Source: Stanieria sp. NIES-3757
Lineage (GTDB): Bacteria; Cyanobacteriota; Cyanobacteriia; Cyanobacteriales; Xenococcaceae
Length of the DNA: 64,000 nucleotides
Direction: 5' to 3'
Assembly (NCBI GenBank): GCA_002355455.1
Contig: AP017375.1
Span: 2,728,001-2,792,000, forward strand
Shown here piece by piece: positions 15,910 to 25,112 of this stretch. Position 1 is the stretch's first letter; every line of letters starts with the position of its first letter. The position numbers and the translations under genes were made by a program. Under the pieces are notes generated by a model. It saw nothing but the letters and a program-made list of their open reading frames with translations. It was not told the origin of the DNA and ran no database searches.

Positions 15910-18024
15910 ATGACCCCTAACCTGATTCAGGAGCAGGAATATTTAGCTGATACTATGCAACATTTAGCAGAATCATATCAGATTAAAGAAAAAATAATTC
16001 AGGTCATCTTGACTGACTCCAATTCCCAAACTATCTTGTCTCATATAGCTGATCAGATAGGTAACTTTTTTGAGGTTGATGGTTGTGCTGTAATTTGCGC
16101 TCCCAGTAGTTCAGCTAATAACAGTCAAATAGGCTTTTGGTCTGGAAAAAATTTTACGCTTGATGGCAATGCAGCACTAGATTTTTATCACCAATTATTA
16201 TCTAGTCATCAGTTTGAGCAACAAGATTCTTCTCCTTGGCAAGGGACGGAAGTTGTTTGTCCACGCAATCATTTGTCTACTTGTGGAGTCCGTCTACCCA
16301 AAGATAGTTTAAATGAGCCTTTTGCAAGCAGCTTCGCTGGCGCATTCGCGAGAGGTTCGCTCTCTCTGTTCGCGATCGCAAATTTAAGTCAGGAATCTCT
16401 CAGTTGGTTGGAAATTGCAGAACGAGGTAATTTTCCGATTAAAGCTTTATTAGGGATGGTAATTAGCGATCGCGCTAGGGGAGCTATTTTACTATTTAAA
16501 TCTCAGCCCTATCAATGGACTAGTTCCGAACACACATTATTTCAATCGATTTCAGAATCCGTGGTAATTGCTTTTTCTCAAATTCAACTCCAACAACAAG
16601 CCCAACTAAAAACTAGATATCAAACTCTCCTCAACCACCTCAGCAGAGAAATGAGTCAAATAGCCGACTTAAATTCTTTGCTGAATTTGACTTTAGCAGA
16701 AATAGGCAAAGCTCTTCAGGTGGATCGGGGTCTAATTTTCATGCTTAAATACAAAGACCCACTCTTGGCACAGAAAAACCGTCAGAGGCTGAAAGCGACT
16801 GTACAGTTGAATTATCATTGGTCAAACCAACTCAGTAGCGATCGCTCAAATTTGGTCATTAAGCCTAATTATGCTTTTAAGTTGGCTGATTCTGCCTGGC
16901 TTGAACAAGCGATTCAACAAGCACCCCAACCACTGGCAATTCCCGAAAATGCTGTTTTTCCAGATTTTAGCGATCCCAATTTACCCGAATTTTTTCGAGC
17001 TGAGAATTCATCTTCGTTGTTAATTATGCCTTTGATGGGAAGTGTAACTAGTGAATCTCAATCTTCTTTGGTCTTAGGATTTTTAGTTTTACAACAAAAT
17101 AAACCGAGATTGTGGTTAAACGATGAATTAGATTTAATTAATTGGATTGCAATTCAAATTAGCACTTCGTTGATTCATCAACAAACTTTAACCCAAGTAC
17201 AATCAATTGTTGAAGAAAGAACGGCTCAACTGAAATGGAGTTTGGATGTTCAAGCTAAATTGTCAGAAAAAATGCGCCAGCAAATTGAGCAATTACGACA
17301 ATTAAACGAGCTTAAGGATGATTTTCTCAGTAGCATGAGCCATGAGTTAAAAACTCCTTTAACAAGTATGAAGATGGCAATCAAAATGCTACGTCAACCT
17401 CAAATATCAGAAGAGCTCCGAGAAAAATATTTAAATATTCTTGAACAAGAATGGCTTCGGGAATATAATTTAATTAAAGATTTATTAACTCTACAACAAG
17501 TAGAATCAGGTGAATTTAGCTTCCATCCTCAAGAATTAAATTTAAACCAAATTATTGGCGAATTAGCTGAGGCTTTTGCCACCAAATGGCAGTCTAACAA
17601 AGGATTAACTTTAACAACTAATTTATCTGATTCTGAACTCAAATTTTATACAGATGCTGAAAGTTTACAGCATATTTTAGCGGAATTACTGTTAAATGCT
17701 GGTAAATATTCCGATCCAGATACTACTATCGATCTGCGAGCAGAATGTCATACTAGTTTGCAAGGACAAACAATGATCATTGTAATTGTTAATCGTGGTG
17801 CTGGAATTACTCCAGAAGAATTACCGCATATTTTTGATAAGTTTCGTCGTGGAAAAGGAGTTACGGATCGTGCCGTACCTGGGACTGGTTTAGGTTTGGC
17901 TTTGGTAAAATATTTAGTCGAGCATCTCAACGGTACGATTGAGGTTACTAGTGAACCAGTCGAGCATTCTACCGTGTTTTTAACTACTTTTACGGTTAAG
18001 TTACCTCAGTTGCAAATAATATAA
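15910..18024 (+). CDS. GAF-domain sensor histidine kinase
   Basis: A 704-residue cytoplasmic histidine kinase. It has two GAF-like sensor regions (about 30-235 and 255-435), a linker coiled coil (about 440-470), HisKA with phospho-acceptor His478 in SMSHELKTPLT, and an ATPase domain with Asn596 (N box) and the GTGLGLAL box from 658. No transmembrane helix is present, so the signal is intracellular or a bound ligand. A Cys-containing CPRNHLSTCGVRLP stretch near 120 may matter for ligand binding. Residues 140-155 come from an inserted repeat element. No response regulator is adjacent. A nine-codon ATG frame at 15891-15920 overlaps the start. Confidence 0.92.
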   Translation: MTPNLIQEQEYLADTMQHLAESYQIKEKIIQVILTDSNSQTILSHIADQIGNFFEVDGCAVICAPSSSANNSQIGFWSGKNFTLDGNAALDFYHQLLSSHQFEQQDSSPWQGTEVVCPRNHLSTCGVRLPKDSLNEPFASSFAGAFARGSLSLFAIANLSQESLSWLEIAERGNFPIKALLGMVISDRARGAILLFKSQPYQWTSSEHTLFQSISESVVIAFSQIQLQQQAQLKTRYQTLLNHLSREMSQIADLNSLLNLTLAEIGKALQVDRGLIFMLKYKDPLLAQKNRQRLKATVQLNYHWSNQLSSDRSNLVIKPNYAFKLADSAWLEQAIQQAPQPLAIPENAVFPDFSDPNLPEFFRAENSSSLLIMPLMGSVTSESQSSLVLGFLVLQQNKPRLWLNDELDLINWIAIQISTSLIHQQTLTQVQSIVEERTAQLKWSLDVQAKLSEKMRQQIEQLRQLNELKDDFLSSMSHELKTPLTSMKMAIKMLRQPQISEELREKYLNILEQEWLREYNLIKDLLTLQQVESGEFSFHPQELNLNQIIGELAEAFATKWQSNKGLTLTTNLSDSELKFYTDAESLQHILAELLLNAGKYSDPDTTIDLRAECHTSLQGQTMIIVIVNRGAGITPEELPHIFDKFRRGKGVTDRAVPGTGLGLALVKYLVEHLNGTIEVTSEPVEHSTVFLTTFTVKLPQLQII
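16327..16374 (+). repeat. Palindromic element inserted in frame in histidine kinase
   Basis: A 48-bp GC-rich insert encodes SSFAGAFARGSLSLFA (residues 140-155). It shares the 15-mer CAGCTTCGCTGGCGC with the thiL element, in the same orientation, and ends next to GCGATCGC. Its GAGAG and CTCTC arms can form a hairpin. Deleting it leaves NEPFAIANLSQ in frame. The exact edges are uncertain by a few bases. Confidence 0.72.
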
Positions 18025-18132
18025 GTAAAGTCAGTTAATCAAGTTATTCACTGGCTTTAATTATTGAAGCTATACTTTATACTTGTTAAATATTAATTAT
18101 ATTAAAAGTGAGCATAAGAATAGCGAATTTTT

Positions 18133-19833
18133 ATGAATCAGCAGGGCAAAACAATGCTTAAAAAGACCAACCTGCCTCGGTCATCTAAGGCTAATTATCG
18201 CTATTCACCATTTACTCGCCAATGGATGATCTTTCAGGTTGCGATTAGATTACTTTTGTTTTTGTGGCAAGATCGATTAACTGGAAATAATTCTAGTCGG
18301 CAAAGACATCGAAGAGCGAGATGGTTGGTTAAAAACTTACTGATTTTAGGACCAACTTTTATTAAAATTGGACAGGCTTTATCCACTCGTGCTGATTTAA
18401 TCCCTTTAGAATATGTGCAGGAATTAAGTTTATTACAAGACCGAGTTCCGCCTTTTAGTTCAGAATTAGCAGTTGCAGTAATTGAAACAGAATTAGGAAA
18501 ACCTTTATATACTTTATTTCGGGATTTTGAATCAATTCCTTTAGCTGCTGCTTCTTTAGGACAAGTACATAAAGCCAGATTGCATACAGGCGAAGATGTG
18601 GTTGTTAAAATTCAACGTCCTGGTTTAGAAAAATTATTTAATCTGGATTTTGAACTTTTACATCGTTTAGTAAGATGGGGTAATCGATTTTTTCCTAAAC
18701 TGAGAAAATATAATTTGGAAGCAATTTATCAGGAATTTTTTGAGCTTTTATATCAAGAAATTGATTATATTCATGAAGGAAAAAACGCAGACCGCTTTCG
18801 AGAAAATTTTAGAACTTATAATCGTGTTTTAGTACCTAAAGTTTATTGGGAATATACTACTAAAAAAGTTTTAACTCTTGAATATGTTCCAGGAATTAAA
18901 ATAGACGATCGCCCTACTTTGGAAGCAAGTAAAATTAATACTAAAGAAGTAATTCAATTAGGTATTACTTGTTATCTTAAACAACTATTAGAAGATGGTT
19001 TTTTTCAATCCGATCCCCATCCAGGAAATATGGCTGTAAGTGGCAGGGGAGAAATTATTTTTTATGATTTTGGCACGATGGCAGAAGTTAAGGCGATCGC
19101 TCAAGATCAAATGGTTAAAACTTTTTTTGCTGTTTTAAAAAAGGATACTGATGAAGTAATTCAAACTTTGATTTATATGGGGTTAATTGAACCTGTTGCA
19201 GACATGACCCCAATTAAGCGAATGGTAGCTTTTTTATTAGAAGAATTTCGGGATAAACCAATTGATGTAAGAGCATTTGAACAGTTAAGTGGTGAAATTT
19301 ATTTAATGTTTGAACAGCAGCCATTTCGTTTACCACCACAAATGACTTTTATTATTAAATCGTTAACTACTTTGGATGGAATCGCTCGCGCACTCGATCC
19401 TCAATATAATCTTTTAGCAGCAGCACAACCTTTTCTAAAAAATATAGCTTTTACTCAACAACAAGGCAATTTATTAGGAACTTTAGCTAAACAAACCAAG
19501 AATTTTATTCAATATAAATTAAATCAACCAAGCCGTACTGAATTGTCAATTAATCGTTTGGAATCTCGTTTAGAATTAGGAGAATTGCAAGTCCGAGTTC
19601 GTTCTTTAGAAAGCGAGCGTGCTTTAAAAAAAATTCAGTTAGGAATTAAAAGTTTAATTTATACTTGTTTAGCAGGTTTCACTTTAATTGCAGCAGCAAT
19701 TTTGTTGGTTGGTACTTATAAACAAGTTGCTTTGATATTATTTGGTTTGTCAGGATTGTGGTTTTTATTTTTACTAAAATCTTTAATTAATTTAGCTCTA
19801 CAAGAAAAAGTAGATAAAATGATTCAAAAATAA
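18133..19833 (+). CDS. ABC1/UbiB (AarF) family atypical kinase
   Basis: A 566-residue member of the ABC1/ADCK/UbiB family of atypical kinases, linked in bacteria and plastids to quinone and prenyl-lipid metabolism. Visible motifs are the KxGQ region (IKIGQALSTRADLIP), the Ala-rich loop AAASLGQVHKARL, the VVVKIQRPG lysine, DPHPGNM and YDFGTM. Two hydrophobic helices close the C-terminus (about 510-555), anchoring it to membrane. Cyanobacteria carry several paralogues, so the exact role is unclear. Its last ten bases overlap a decayed toxin gene on the opposite strand. Confidence 0.92.
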   Translation: MNQQGKTMLKKTNLPRSSKANYRYSPFTRQWMIFQVAIRLLLFLWQDRLTGNNSSRQRHRRARWLVKNLLILGPTFIKIGQALSTRADLIPLEYVQELSLLQDRVPPFSSELAVAVIETELGKPLYTLFRDFESIPLAAASLGQVHKARLHTGEDVVVKIQRPGLEKLFNLDFELLHRLVRWGNRFFPKLRKYNLEAIYQEFFELLYQEIDYIHEGKNADRFRENFRTYNRVLVPKVYWEYTTKKVLTLEYVPGIKIDDRPTLEASKINTKEVIQLGITCYLKQLLEDGFFQSDPHPGNMAVSGRGEIIFYDFGTMAEVKAIAQDQMVKTFFAVLKKDTDEVIQTLIYMGLIEPVADMTPIKRMVAFLLEEFRDKPIDVRAFEQLSGEIYLMFEQQPFRLPPQMTFIIKSLTTLDGIARALDPQYNLLAAAQPFLKNIAFTQQQGNLLGTLAKQTKNFIQYKLNQPSRTELSINRLESRLELGELQVRVRSLESERALKKIQLGIKSLIYTCLAGFTLIAAAILLVGTYKQVALILFGLSGLWFLFLLKSLINLALQEKVDKMIQK

Positions 19834-20015
19834 TTGTTTCCAACTCTAATTTTATATTTATCTTTATAGCCTTTCATTTTACTTAGATATCTTAATTAAA
19901 AAAAATTTTCTGATTTTAATTCCCGAAAAACAATAGATTCAATACGAGTTTGAATATTTAAAGGCAAAAAACCTAATTCTTTAAAAAATTTTTTGGTGGA
20001 TTCAACTTGCCACAT
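19824..20015 (-). pseudogene. RelE/ParE-like toxin remnant, nonsense and truncation
   Basis: Reading the minus strand from an ATG at 20015 gives MWQVESTKKFFKELGFLPL followed by NIQTRIESIVFRELKSENFF, then TAA (19896-19898). The same frame continues with KMKGYKDKYKIRVGN, a conserved signature of RelE/ParE-like toxins, and stops at 19824-19826. The TAA lies where the family commonly has Glu (GAA), so a single G-to-T change explains it. The C-terminal third is also missing. The ATG overlaps the antitoxin stop, the usual toxin-antitoxin coupling. The toxin should be inactive. Confidence 0.8.
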
Positions 20016-20214
20016 TGTCATCTTTTAATAACGCTAAATATTTCAAAGCTTCTTTTTTCTTAAGGGTTTCATCATTTTCAACTTTTTCCATAAGTTGAGC
20101 TAATCCATAATCTTCTAGAATTTTCTCAATCTTTTCAAACTCAGCAATAGGAATCTGAACTGCGATCAGTTGTTGATTGGTGTCTAATACATAGTTTTTG
20201 TTGATTTCTAGCAT
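20002..20214 (-). CDS. Orphaned antitoxin of RelE-like toxin pair
   Basis: A 70-residue acidic protein beginning MLEINKNYVLDTNQQLIAVQIPIAEFEKIEKILEDYGL. A short beta-rich DNA-binding N-terminus followed by a toxin-wrapping helix is typical of Phd/RelB-type antitoxins. Its stop codon overlaps the start of the ruined RelE-like toxin frame by a few bases, which supports the assignment. With the toxin broken, the gene is probably a leftover, although it could still autoregulate or neutralise a related toxin elsewhere. Confidence 0.7.
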   Translation of the reverse strand: MLEINKNYVLDTNQQLIAVQIPIAEFEKIEKILEDYGLAQLMEKVENDETLKKKEALKYLALLKDDNVAS

Positions 20215-20390
20215 TAGTTATTTTACTCCTAGTTTTTAGTTAAAGATTAAAAAAAAATTAACTTAATATTTTAGAGATTTTATTTAAACTTTAAACTGAT
20301 TATATAATATAATAATTCATTTTTGAGCTACTAGTAATTAGTAAGAAGTGAGTTCAGTTACTAATCAACCATTAATTATCAACCAGCATT

Positions 20391-22559
20391 ATGATTAAAA
20401 TCGAACAAATTATTGCCGAAGAACTTTCTTTATCAAGACACAATGTTAGTAATGCTTTAGCCTTAAGACAAGAAGGTGGAACTATTCCGTTTATTGCTCG
20501 TTATCGTAAAGAAAAAACTGGTTCATTAGATGAACTTCAACTGAGAAAGATTTTTGAACGCTATACTTATTTAACTGAATTAGAACAACGTAAACAAACC
20601 ATTTTAGATGCGATCGCTTCTCAAAATAAATTAACAGAATCTCTTCAAAATCAAATCAATAATTGTCTCAATAAAACTGAATTAGAAGACCTTTATTTAC
20701 CTTATAAACCAAAGCGAAGAACTAAGGCTACTATTGCTAGAGAAAAAGGCTTAGAACCTTTAGCTCAATTGATTCAATCTTATAATCAACCCAAAACTTC
20801 TCCTAATTTATCTTTAACTCAAGCAGCAGCTAAATATGTTGATGAGTCTAAAGGCGTAAAAACTGAGGAAGAAGCTTTAAGTGGAGCAGGAGATATTTTG
20901 GCAGAAGTAGTAGCAGAAAAAGCCGAAATTAGAGCTTATTTACGAGATTATCTGCTCAAACAAGGTATTTTCGTGGCTCGGATTAAAGATGAACATCCCG
21001 AAGGTAGTACCAAATACGAAATGTATCGCAACTATCAATACAGCGTTAGTAAAATTCCTCCTCATAATATTTTGGCTTTGTATCGGGGAGAAGCAGAAGG
21101 CATTTTAACGGTAGAGATTGCCTTTGAAGAAGCAGACGTATTAAATTATTTAGAATTCCAATCAATTAAAACCAAAATAACTGAAATTCGCGATTTTTAT
21201 CGTAAAATGCTCAAGGATGCTTTTAATCGTTTGATTAAACCTGCTTTAGTTAGAGAAGTAAGAGCAGATCGTAAACAATACGCAGATAACGAATCAATTA
21301 AAACCTTTGAAGCCAATTTACGCAACTTATTGTTAGCACCTCCCGCAGGAATGAAACCGACTATGGCAATAGATCCAGGGTTTAGAACTGGTTGTAAAGT
21401 AGCAATTCTCGATCAAACAGGTCAATTTCTGGAATATCAGGCAATTTTTCCCCATTCTGGTGACCAAAAACGACAACAAGCTGCCAAAACAATTATTGAT
21501 TTAATTAATAAATATCAGATAGAATTAATTGCGATCGGAAATGGTACGGCTTCACGAGAAACCGATCAGTTTATTTCAGAAATTTTTCAAGATTTTAAAT
21601 CTAAGCCTGTCAAAGTAATTGTTAATGAATCTGGTGCTTCAGTTTATTCTGCTAGTGAAGTAGCACGCGCTGAATTTCCTGATTTAGATGTTACTGTCAG
21701 GGGAGCAATTAGTATAGGCAGAAGATTACAAGATCCGTTAGCCGAGTTAGTTAAAATTGACCCTAAATCAATTGGAGTGGGACAATATCAACACGATGTC
21801 GATCAAAAACTACTTCAAACTAAATTAGCTGAAACTGTGGAAAGTTGTGTTAATTATGTAGGAGTTGATTTAAATACGGCTTCTAAAGAATTGCTAGTGT
21901 TTGTTTCAGGAATCACGCCAACAATTGCCAATAATATTGTTAGTTATCGCAATCAAAAAGGCAAGTTTAATAATCGACAAGAGCTTCTAAAAATTCCTAA
22001 ACTAGGAGCAAAAACTTTTGAACAAGCAGCAGGTTTCTTACGCATCCGCGATGGTGATTTTCCTTTAGATAATACAGCCGTTCATCCCGAAAGTTATCCT
22101 TTAGTGCAAAAACTACTAACTGCTTTCAACATTCCTCTAGAACAAATCAATCAAGCTGGTAACCGCTTGAATAAGATCAATCTTAATCAATTTATTACTG
22201 ATACAATTGGCTTACCTACTTTACAAGATGCGATCGCAGAATTAAAAAAACCTGGTAGAGATCCTAGAGAACAATTTCAATACGCAACTTTTAGAGCAGA
22301 AATTACAGAAATTACCCATCTTAAACCAGGAATGATCTTAGAAGGTATAGTCACCAATGTAGTGAATTTTGGAGCTTTTGTCGATCTTGGTGTGCATCAA
22401 GATGGATTGGTACATATTTCTGAATTAGCAGATCGATTTATTTCAGATCCTAATGAAATTATTAAAGTTGGTCAGGTAGTCAAGGTTAAAGTTTTAGATG
22501 TTAACGCAAAATTAAAAAGAATTGCTTTATCAATCAAAGCTGTTACAAATCTCAATTAA
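20391..22559 (+). CDS. tex: Tex family RNA-binding transcription accessory protein
   Basis: A 722-residue Tex protein. Order: Tex N-terminal helical domain (GTIPFIARYRKEKTGSLDE near residue 30), YqgF/RNase H-like core (AIDPGFRTGCKVAILD near 325), HhH repeats (FVSGITPTIANNIVSYRNQKGKFNNR near 505), and a C-terminal S1 RNA-binding domain (about 645-715, GMILEGIVTNVVNFGAFVDLG). Tex binds nucleic acid and affects transcription and RNA processing. Length and all domains are complete. It stands alone between the toxin remnant and the TpsB gene. Confidence 0.95.
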   Translation: MIKIEQIIAEELSLSRHNVSNALALRQEGGTIPFIARYRKEKTGSLDELQLRKIFERYTYLTELEQRKQTILDAIASQNKLTESLQNQINNCLNKTELEDLYLPYKPKRRTKATIAREKGLEPLAQLIQSYNQPKTSPNLSLTQAAAKYVDESKGVKTEEEALSGAGDILAEVVAEKAEIRAYLRDYLLKQGIFVARIKDEHPEGSTKYEMYRNYQYSVSKIPPHNILALYRGEAEGILTVEIAFEEADVLNYLEFQSIKTKITEIRDFYRKMLKDAFNRLIKPALVREVRADRKQYADNESIKTFEANLRNLLLAPPAGMKPTMAIDPGFRTGCKVAILDQTGQFLEYQAIFPHSGDQKRQQAAKTIIDLINKYQIELIAIGNGTASRETDQFISEIFQDFKSKPVKVIVNESGASVYSASEVARAEFPDLDVTVRGAISIGRRLQDPLAELVKIDPKSIGVGQYQHDVDQKLLQTKLAETVESCVNYVGVDLNTASKELLVFVSGITPTIANNIVSYRNQKGKFNNRQELLKIPKLGAKTFEQAAGFLRIRDGDFPLDNTAVHPESYPLVQKLLTAFNIPLEQINQAGNRLNKINLNQFITDTIGLPTLQDAIAELKKPGRDPREQFQYATFRAEITEITHLKPGMILEGIVTNVVNFGAFVDLGVHQDGLVHISELADRFISDPNEIIKVGQVVKVKVLDVNAKLKRIALSIKAVTNLN

Positions 22560-22634
22560 CATGACTTAGTTTCAGTATCAATAACTAGATTGTTTGGAGA
22601 ACTTTTAGTCTGAAGCTAAAACATTAATTTAATC

Positions 22635-24392
22635 ATGACTACAACCAAGATTGACTGGCAACTGTTGAAACTTTTTCCAAAATTTCAAGGTGTTAAACTT
22701 TTCTCCTTTTGGTTGTTGAGTTTAGCTTGCTTAACTTATAATCTTCCGCCTCTTAAAGCAGAAGTAATTAATCGCAGCAAAATCCCCAAACAACTTCAAC
22801 AGCCATTAAATCTACCTAAAAATCCAGAATCTCTATTGAATGTTTCTCCTATACCGCCAAATATTCCCCAATCAATTATTGTCAAAAGATTTAAAGTCAC
22901 TGGTAGTACAGTTTTTACTCAACAAGAATTAGCAGCAGCAACTGCATCTTATCAAAATCGTCCTCTAAGCTTATCCGAACTTTTCCAAGCTCGTTCTGCG
23001 ATTACTAAATTATATAGCGATCGCGGTTATATTAATTCTGGTGCTTATATTCCTCCTCAAGAACTAAAAAACGGAGTGGTTACCATTGCAATTAAAGAAG
23101 GAGAATTAGAAGGAATTAATGTGACAGGGACTAAACGCCTCAATCCTAATTACATTGTTTCTCGTTTGCAAATTGCCGGTCAAACACCAGTTAAAGTAGA
23201 ATCTCTTTTAGAAGCATTACAGATGCTGCGCCTCGATCCCTTGATTAAAAATGTTTCGGCAGAATTATCAGTAGGAGTTCGTCCTGGTACAAGCTTACTA
23301 GAAGTACAGATCGAAGAAGCAGATGCTTTTAGTGTACAGACAACTTTTGATAATGCTAGTAGTCCTAGCGTCGGAACCAATCGCCGTCAAATTGGCTTAA
23401 CTCATGCTAATTTACTTGGTTTTGGCGATCGCTTTAATTTTAGTTACGCTAATACTAATGGTAGTGATGAGATTGATTTAGCCTATGCTCTACCACTCAA
23501 CTCTAAAAATGGTACGCTTAAGTTTGCTTACGGCAATAACTCTAACGATGTCATTGAAGAACCTTTTAATCCTTTAGATATTGAATCTAAATCTCGTTAT
23601 TATGAATTAAGTTTTCGACAACCTTTAATTAATAAACCTAATCAAGAACTAGCGTTAGGGTCATCTTTTTCTCGTCAAGAAAGCGAAACTTCTCTACTAG
23701 ACATTCCCTTTGCTTTATCTCGCGGTGCCGATGAAGAAGGAAAAACCAATATTTCTGCATTACGTTTATTTCAAGAATTGGTTAATCGAAACGAACAACA
23801 AGTTTTTGCACTACGTTCTCAATTTAGTATTGGATTAGATTGGTTTAATGCTACTTCTAGTGAAGAACTTCAGCCATATCCAACACTTGACTCAAATTTA
23901 GGTGACGTTTCCTCTCCTGATAGTACTTTTTTTGCTTGGCGAGGACAATCTCAATGGGTGCGTCGTTTAGATAAAGATTTTCTTTTATTACTCCGAGGTG
24001 ATGTCCAATTAGCCACGACTGCTTTAGTTCCATTAGAACAATTTCGTTTGGGTGGAGTCGATAGTGTCCGAGGTTATCGTCAAGATCTATTGTTAGGAGA
24101 TAATGGCTTATTTGCTTCGGCAGAACTAAAAATTCCCATTTTCCGTATTCAAAAACTCGATGGGGTTATGCAGTTAACTCCTTTTTTTGATCTTGGTACG
24201 GTTTGGAATAGTGATGATGTCGAAATTGAGCAAGATTTTTTGTCGGCAGTAGGAATTGGTTTAAACTTCTCAGCAGGTAACCGTTTTAACGCTCGTCTCG
24301 ACTGGGGTATTCCTTTAGTAGATGTCGATAATTCAAGTAATTCTCTACAGGAAAGCGGAGTTTATTTTTCTATTAATTACAATTTATTTTAA
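22635..24392 (+). CDS. ShlB/FhaC-type two-partner secretion outer-membrane transporter
   Basis: A 585-residue TpsB/Omp85-superfamily protein. A signal peptide (about 20-42) is followed by a Pro-rich linker, two POTRA modules (about 83-160 with IIVKRFKVTGSTVFTQQEL, and 163-235), and a 16-strand barrel ending in an aromatic C-terminal residue (YNLF). The VRGY motif (GVDSVRGYRQDLL, about 480) is the conserved L6 loop motif. Such transporters secrete large TpsA adhesins or hemolysins. No TpsA gene is adjacent, so the partner lies elsewhere. The Wzc-like gene downstream makes this an envelope-related neighbourhood. Confidence 0.92.
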   Translation: MTTTKIDWQLLKLFPKFQGVKLFSFWLLSLACLTYNLPPLKAEVINRSKIPKQLQQPLNLPKNPESLLNVSPIPPNIPQSIIVKRFKVTGSTVFTQQELAAATASYQNRPLSLSELFQARSAITKLYSDRGYINSGAYIPPQELKNGVVTIAIKEGELEGINVTGTKRLNPNYIVSRLQIAGQTPVKVESLLEALQMLRLDPLIKNVSAELSVGVRPGTSLLEVQIEEADAFSVQTTFDNASSPSVGTNRRQIGLTHANLLGFGDRFNFSYANTNGSDEIDLAYALPLNSKNGTLKFAYGNNSNDVIEEPFNPLDIESKSRYYELSFRQPLINKPNQELALGSSFSRQESETSLLDIPFALSRGADEEGKTNISALRLFQELVNRNEQQVFALRSQFSIGLDWFNATSSEELQPYPTLDSNLGDVSSPDSTFFAWRGQSQWVRRLDKDFLLLLRGDVQLATTALVPLEQFRLGGVDSVRGYRQDLLLGDNGLFASAELKIPIFRIQKLDGVMQLTPFFDLGTVWNSDDVEIEQDFLSAVGIGLNFSAGNRFNARLDWGIPLVDVDNSSNSLQESGVYFSINYNLF

Positions 24393-24596
24393 GCAGTTCT
24401 TGACTAGAAGCTATGATGTAATGTGACTTCAGTTCTTATCTAGAAACAACAAAAACAAATCTTAATTCAAGATCATTTTATTCTTAGAAACATAATTTAT
24501 AAGCTGTTAAGCGTTTAAATTAGTATAATAACAGAGTTAAGAAAGAATGTTCACTCGGCGATCGCAACCTAAAAATGCCAGCTAAAAATCATCTAA

Positions 24597-24889
24597 ACCT
24601 TTATGCCTGAAACTTCTTCTGGCAAATCTACTGGTTGCCTTACCTCTATGACTATCGACCCCAAACAGTTTGGCAAAAACCGAGAAGAAATTTACTCTCA
24701 ACTAACTCAACAGCAAATAGAAACTCGTCCTGTTTGGAAACCACTTCATCTACAACCAGTATCTAAAGGTTGTGAATGTATTAATGTGCAGTAGCAGAAG
24801 ACCTATTCAAAACTGGTCTTTGTATACCTTCAGGTTCCAATTTTACTGAAACAGACATTAATCGAGTAATTGATACCATTAAAATCTAA
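24597..24889 (+). pseudogene. DegT/DnrJ/EryC1-type aminotransferase 3' remnant
   Basis: The frame at 24603 (FMPETSSGKST, MTIDPKQFGKNREEIYSQL, ETRPVWKPLHLQPVSKGCEC) stops at 24792-24794. One base away, AVAEDLFKTGLCIPSGSNFT continues to a stop at 24887-24889. Together they match the C-terminal end of pyridoxal-phosphate sugar aminotransferases of the DegT/DnrJ/EryC1/StrS family, where GAVAEDLF follows CxxxxG. A single missing base near 24785 explains the break. Everything upstream, including the catalytic Lys, is gone. In its intact form it would make amino sugars for surface polysaccharide, which fits the Wzc-like gene next door. Confidence 0.85.
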
Positions 24890-25112
24890 TTTTTCGCCCT
24901 ACAAATTTAAATTAAATATTAATTTTTGAATCAATCTAGATTGTTTGGCAGTCTTAATAAAATTCCTGGTAAATACACTGGAGTTAATTGTTTTTCTCTA
25001 CTATACTAGGGTGAAATCTGCGTAAACATACTTAAATATTTTTTCTGAGTCAAACTAAGAAAATTATCAATTTTCTTTTTTTTTTGGTTAATTTTTTTAA
25101 TTAAGGATTTTT

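Noticed and set aside
15891-15920. A nine-codon ATG frame overlapping the histidine kinase start, as a possible leader peptide.
   Set aside because: It has no ribosome-binding sequence or regulatory residue pattern, and short chance frames are frequent.
24393-24596. A TpsA exoprotein or further aminotransferase sequence upstream of the pseudogene.
   Set aside because: All frames are broken by stops and no family motif is visible before FMPETSS.
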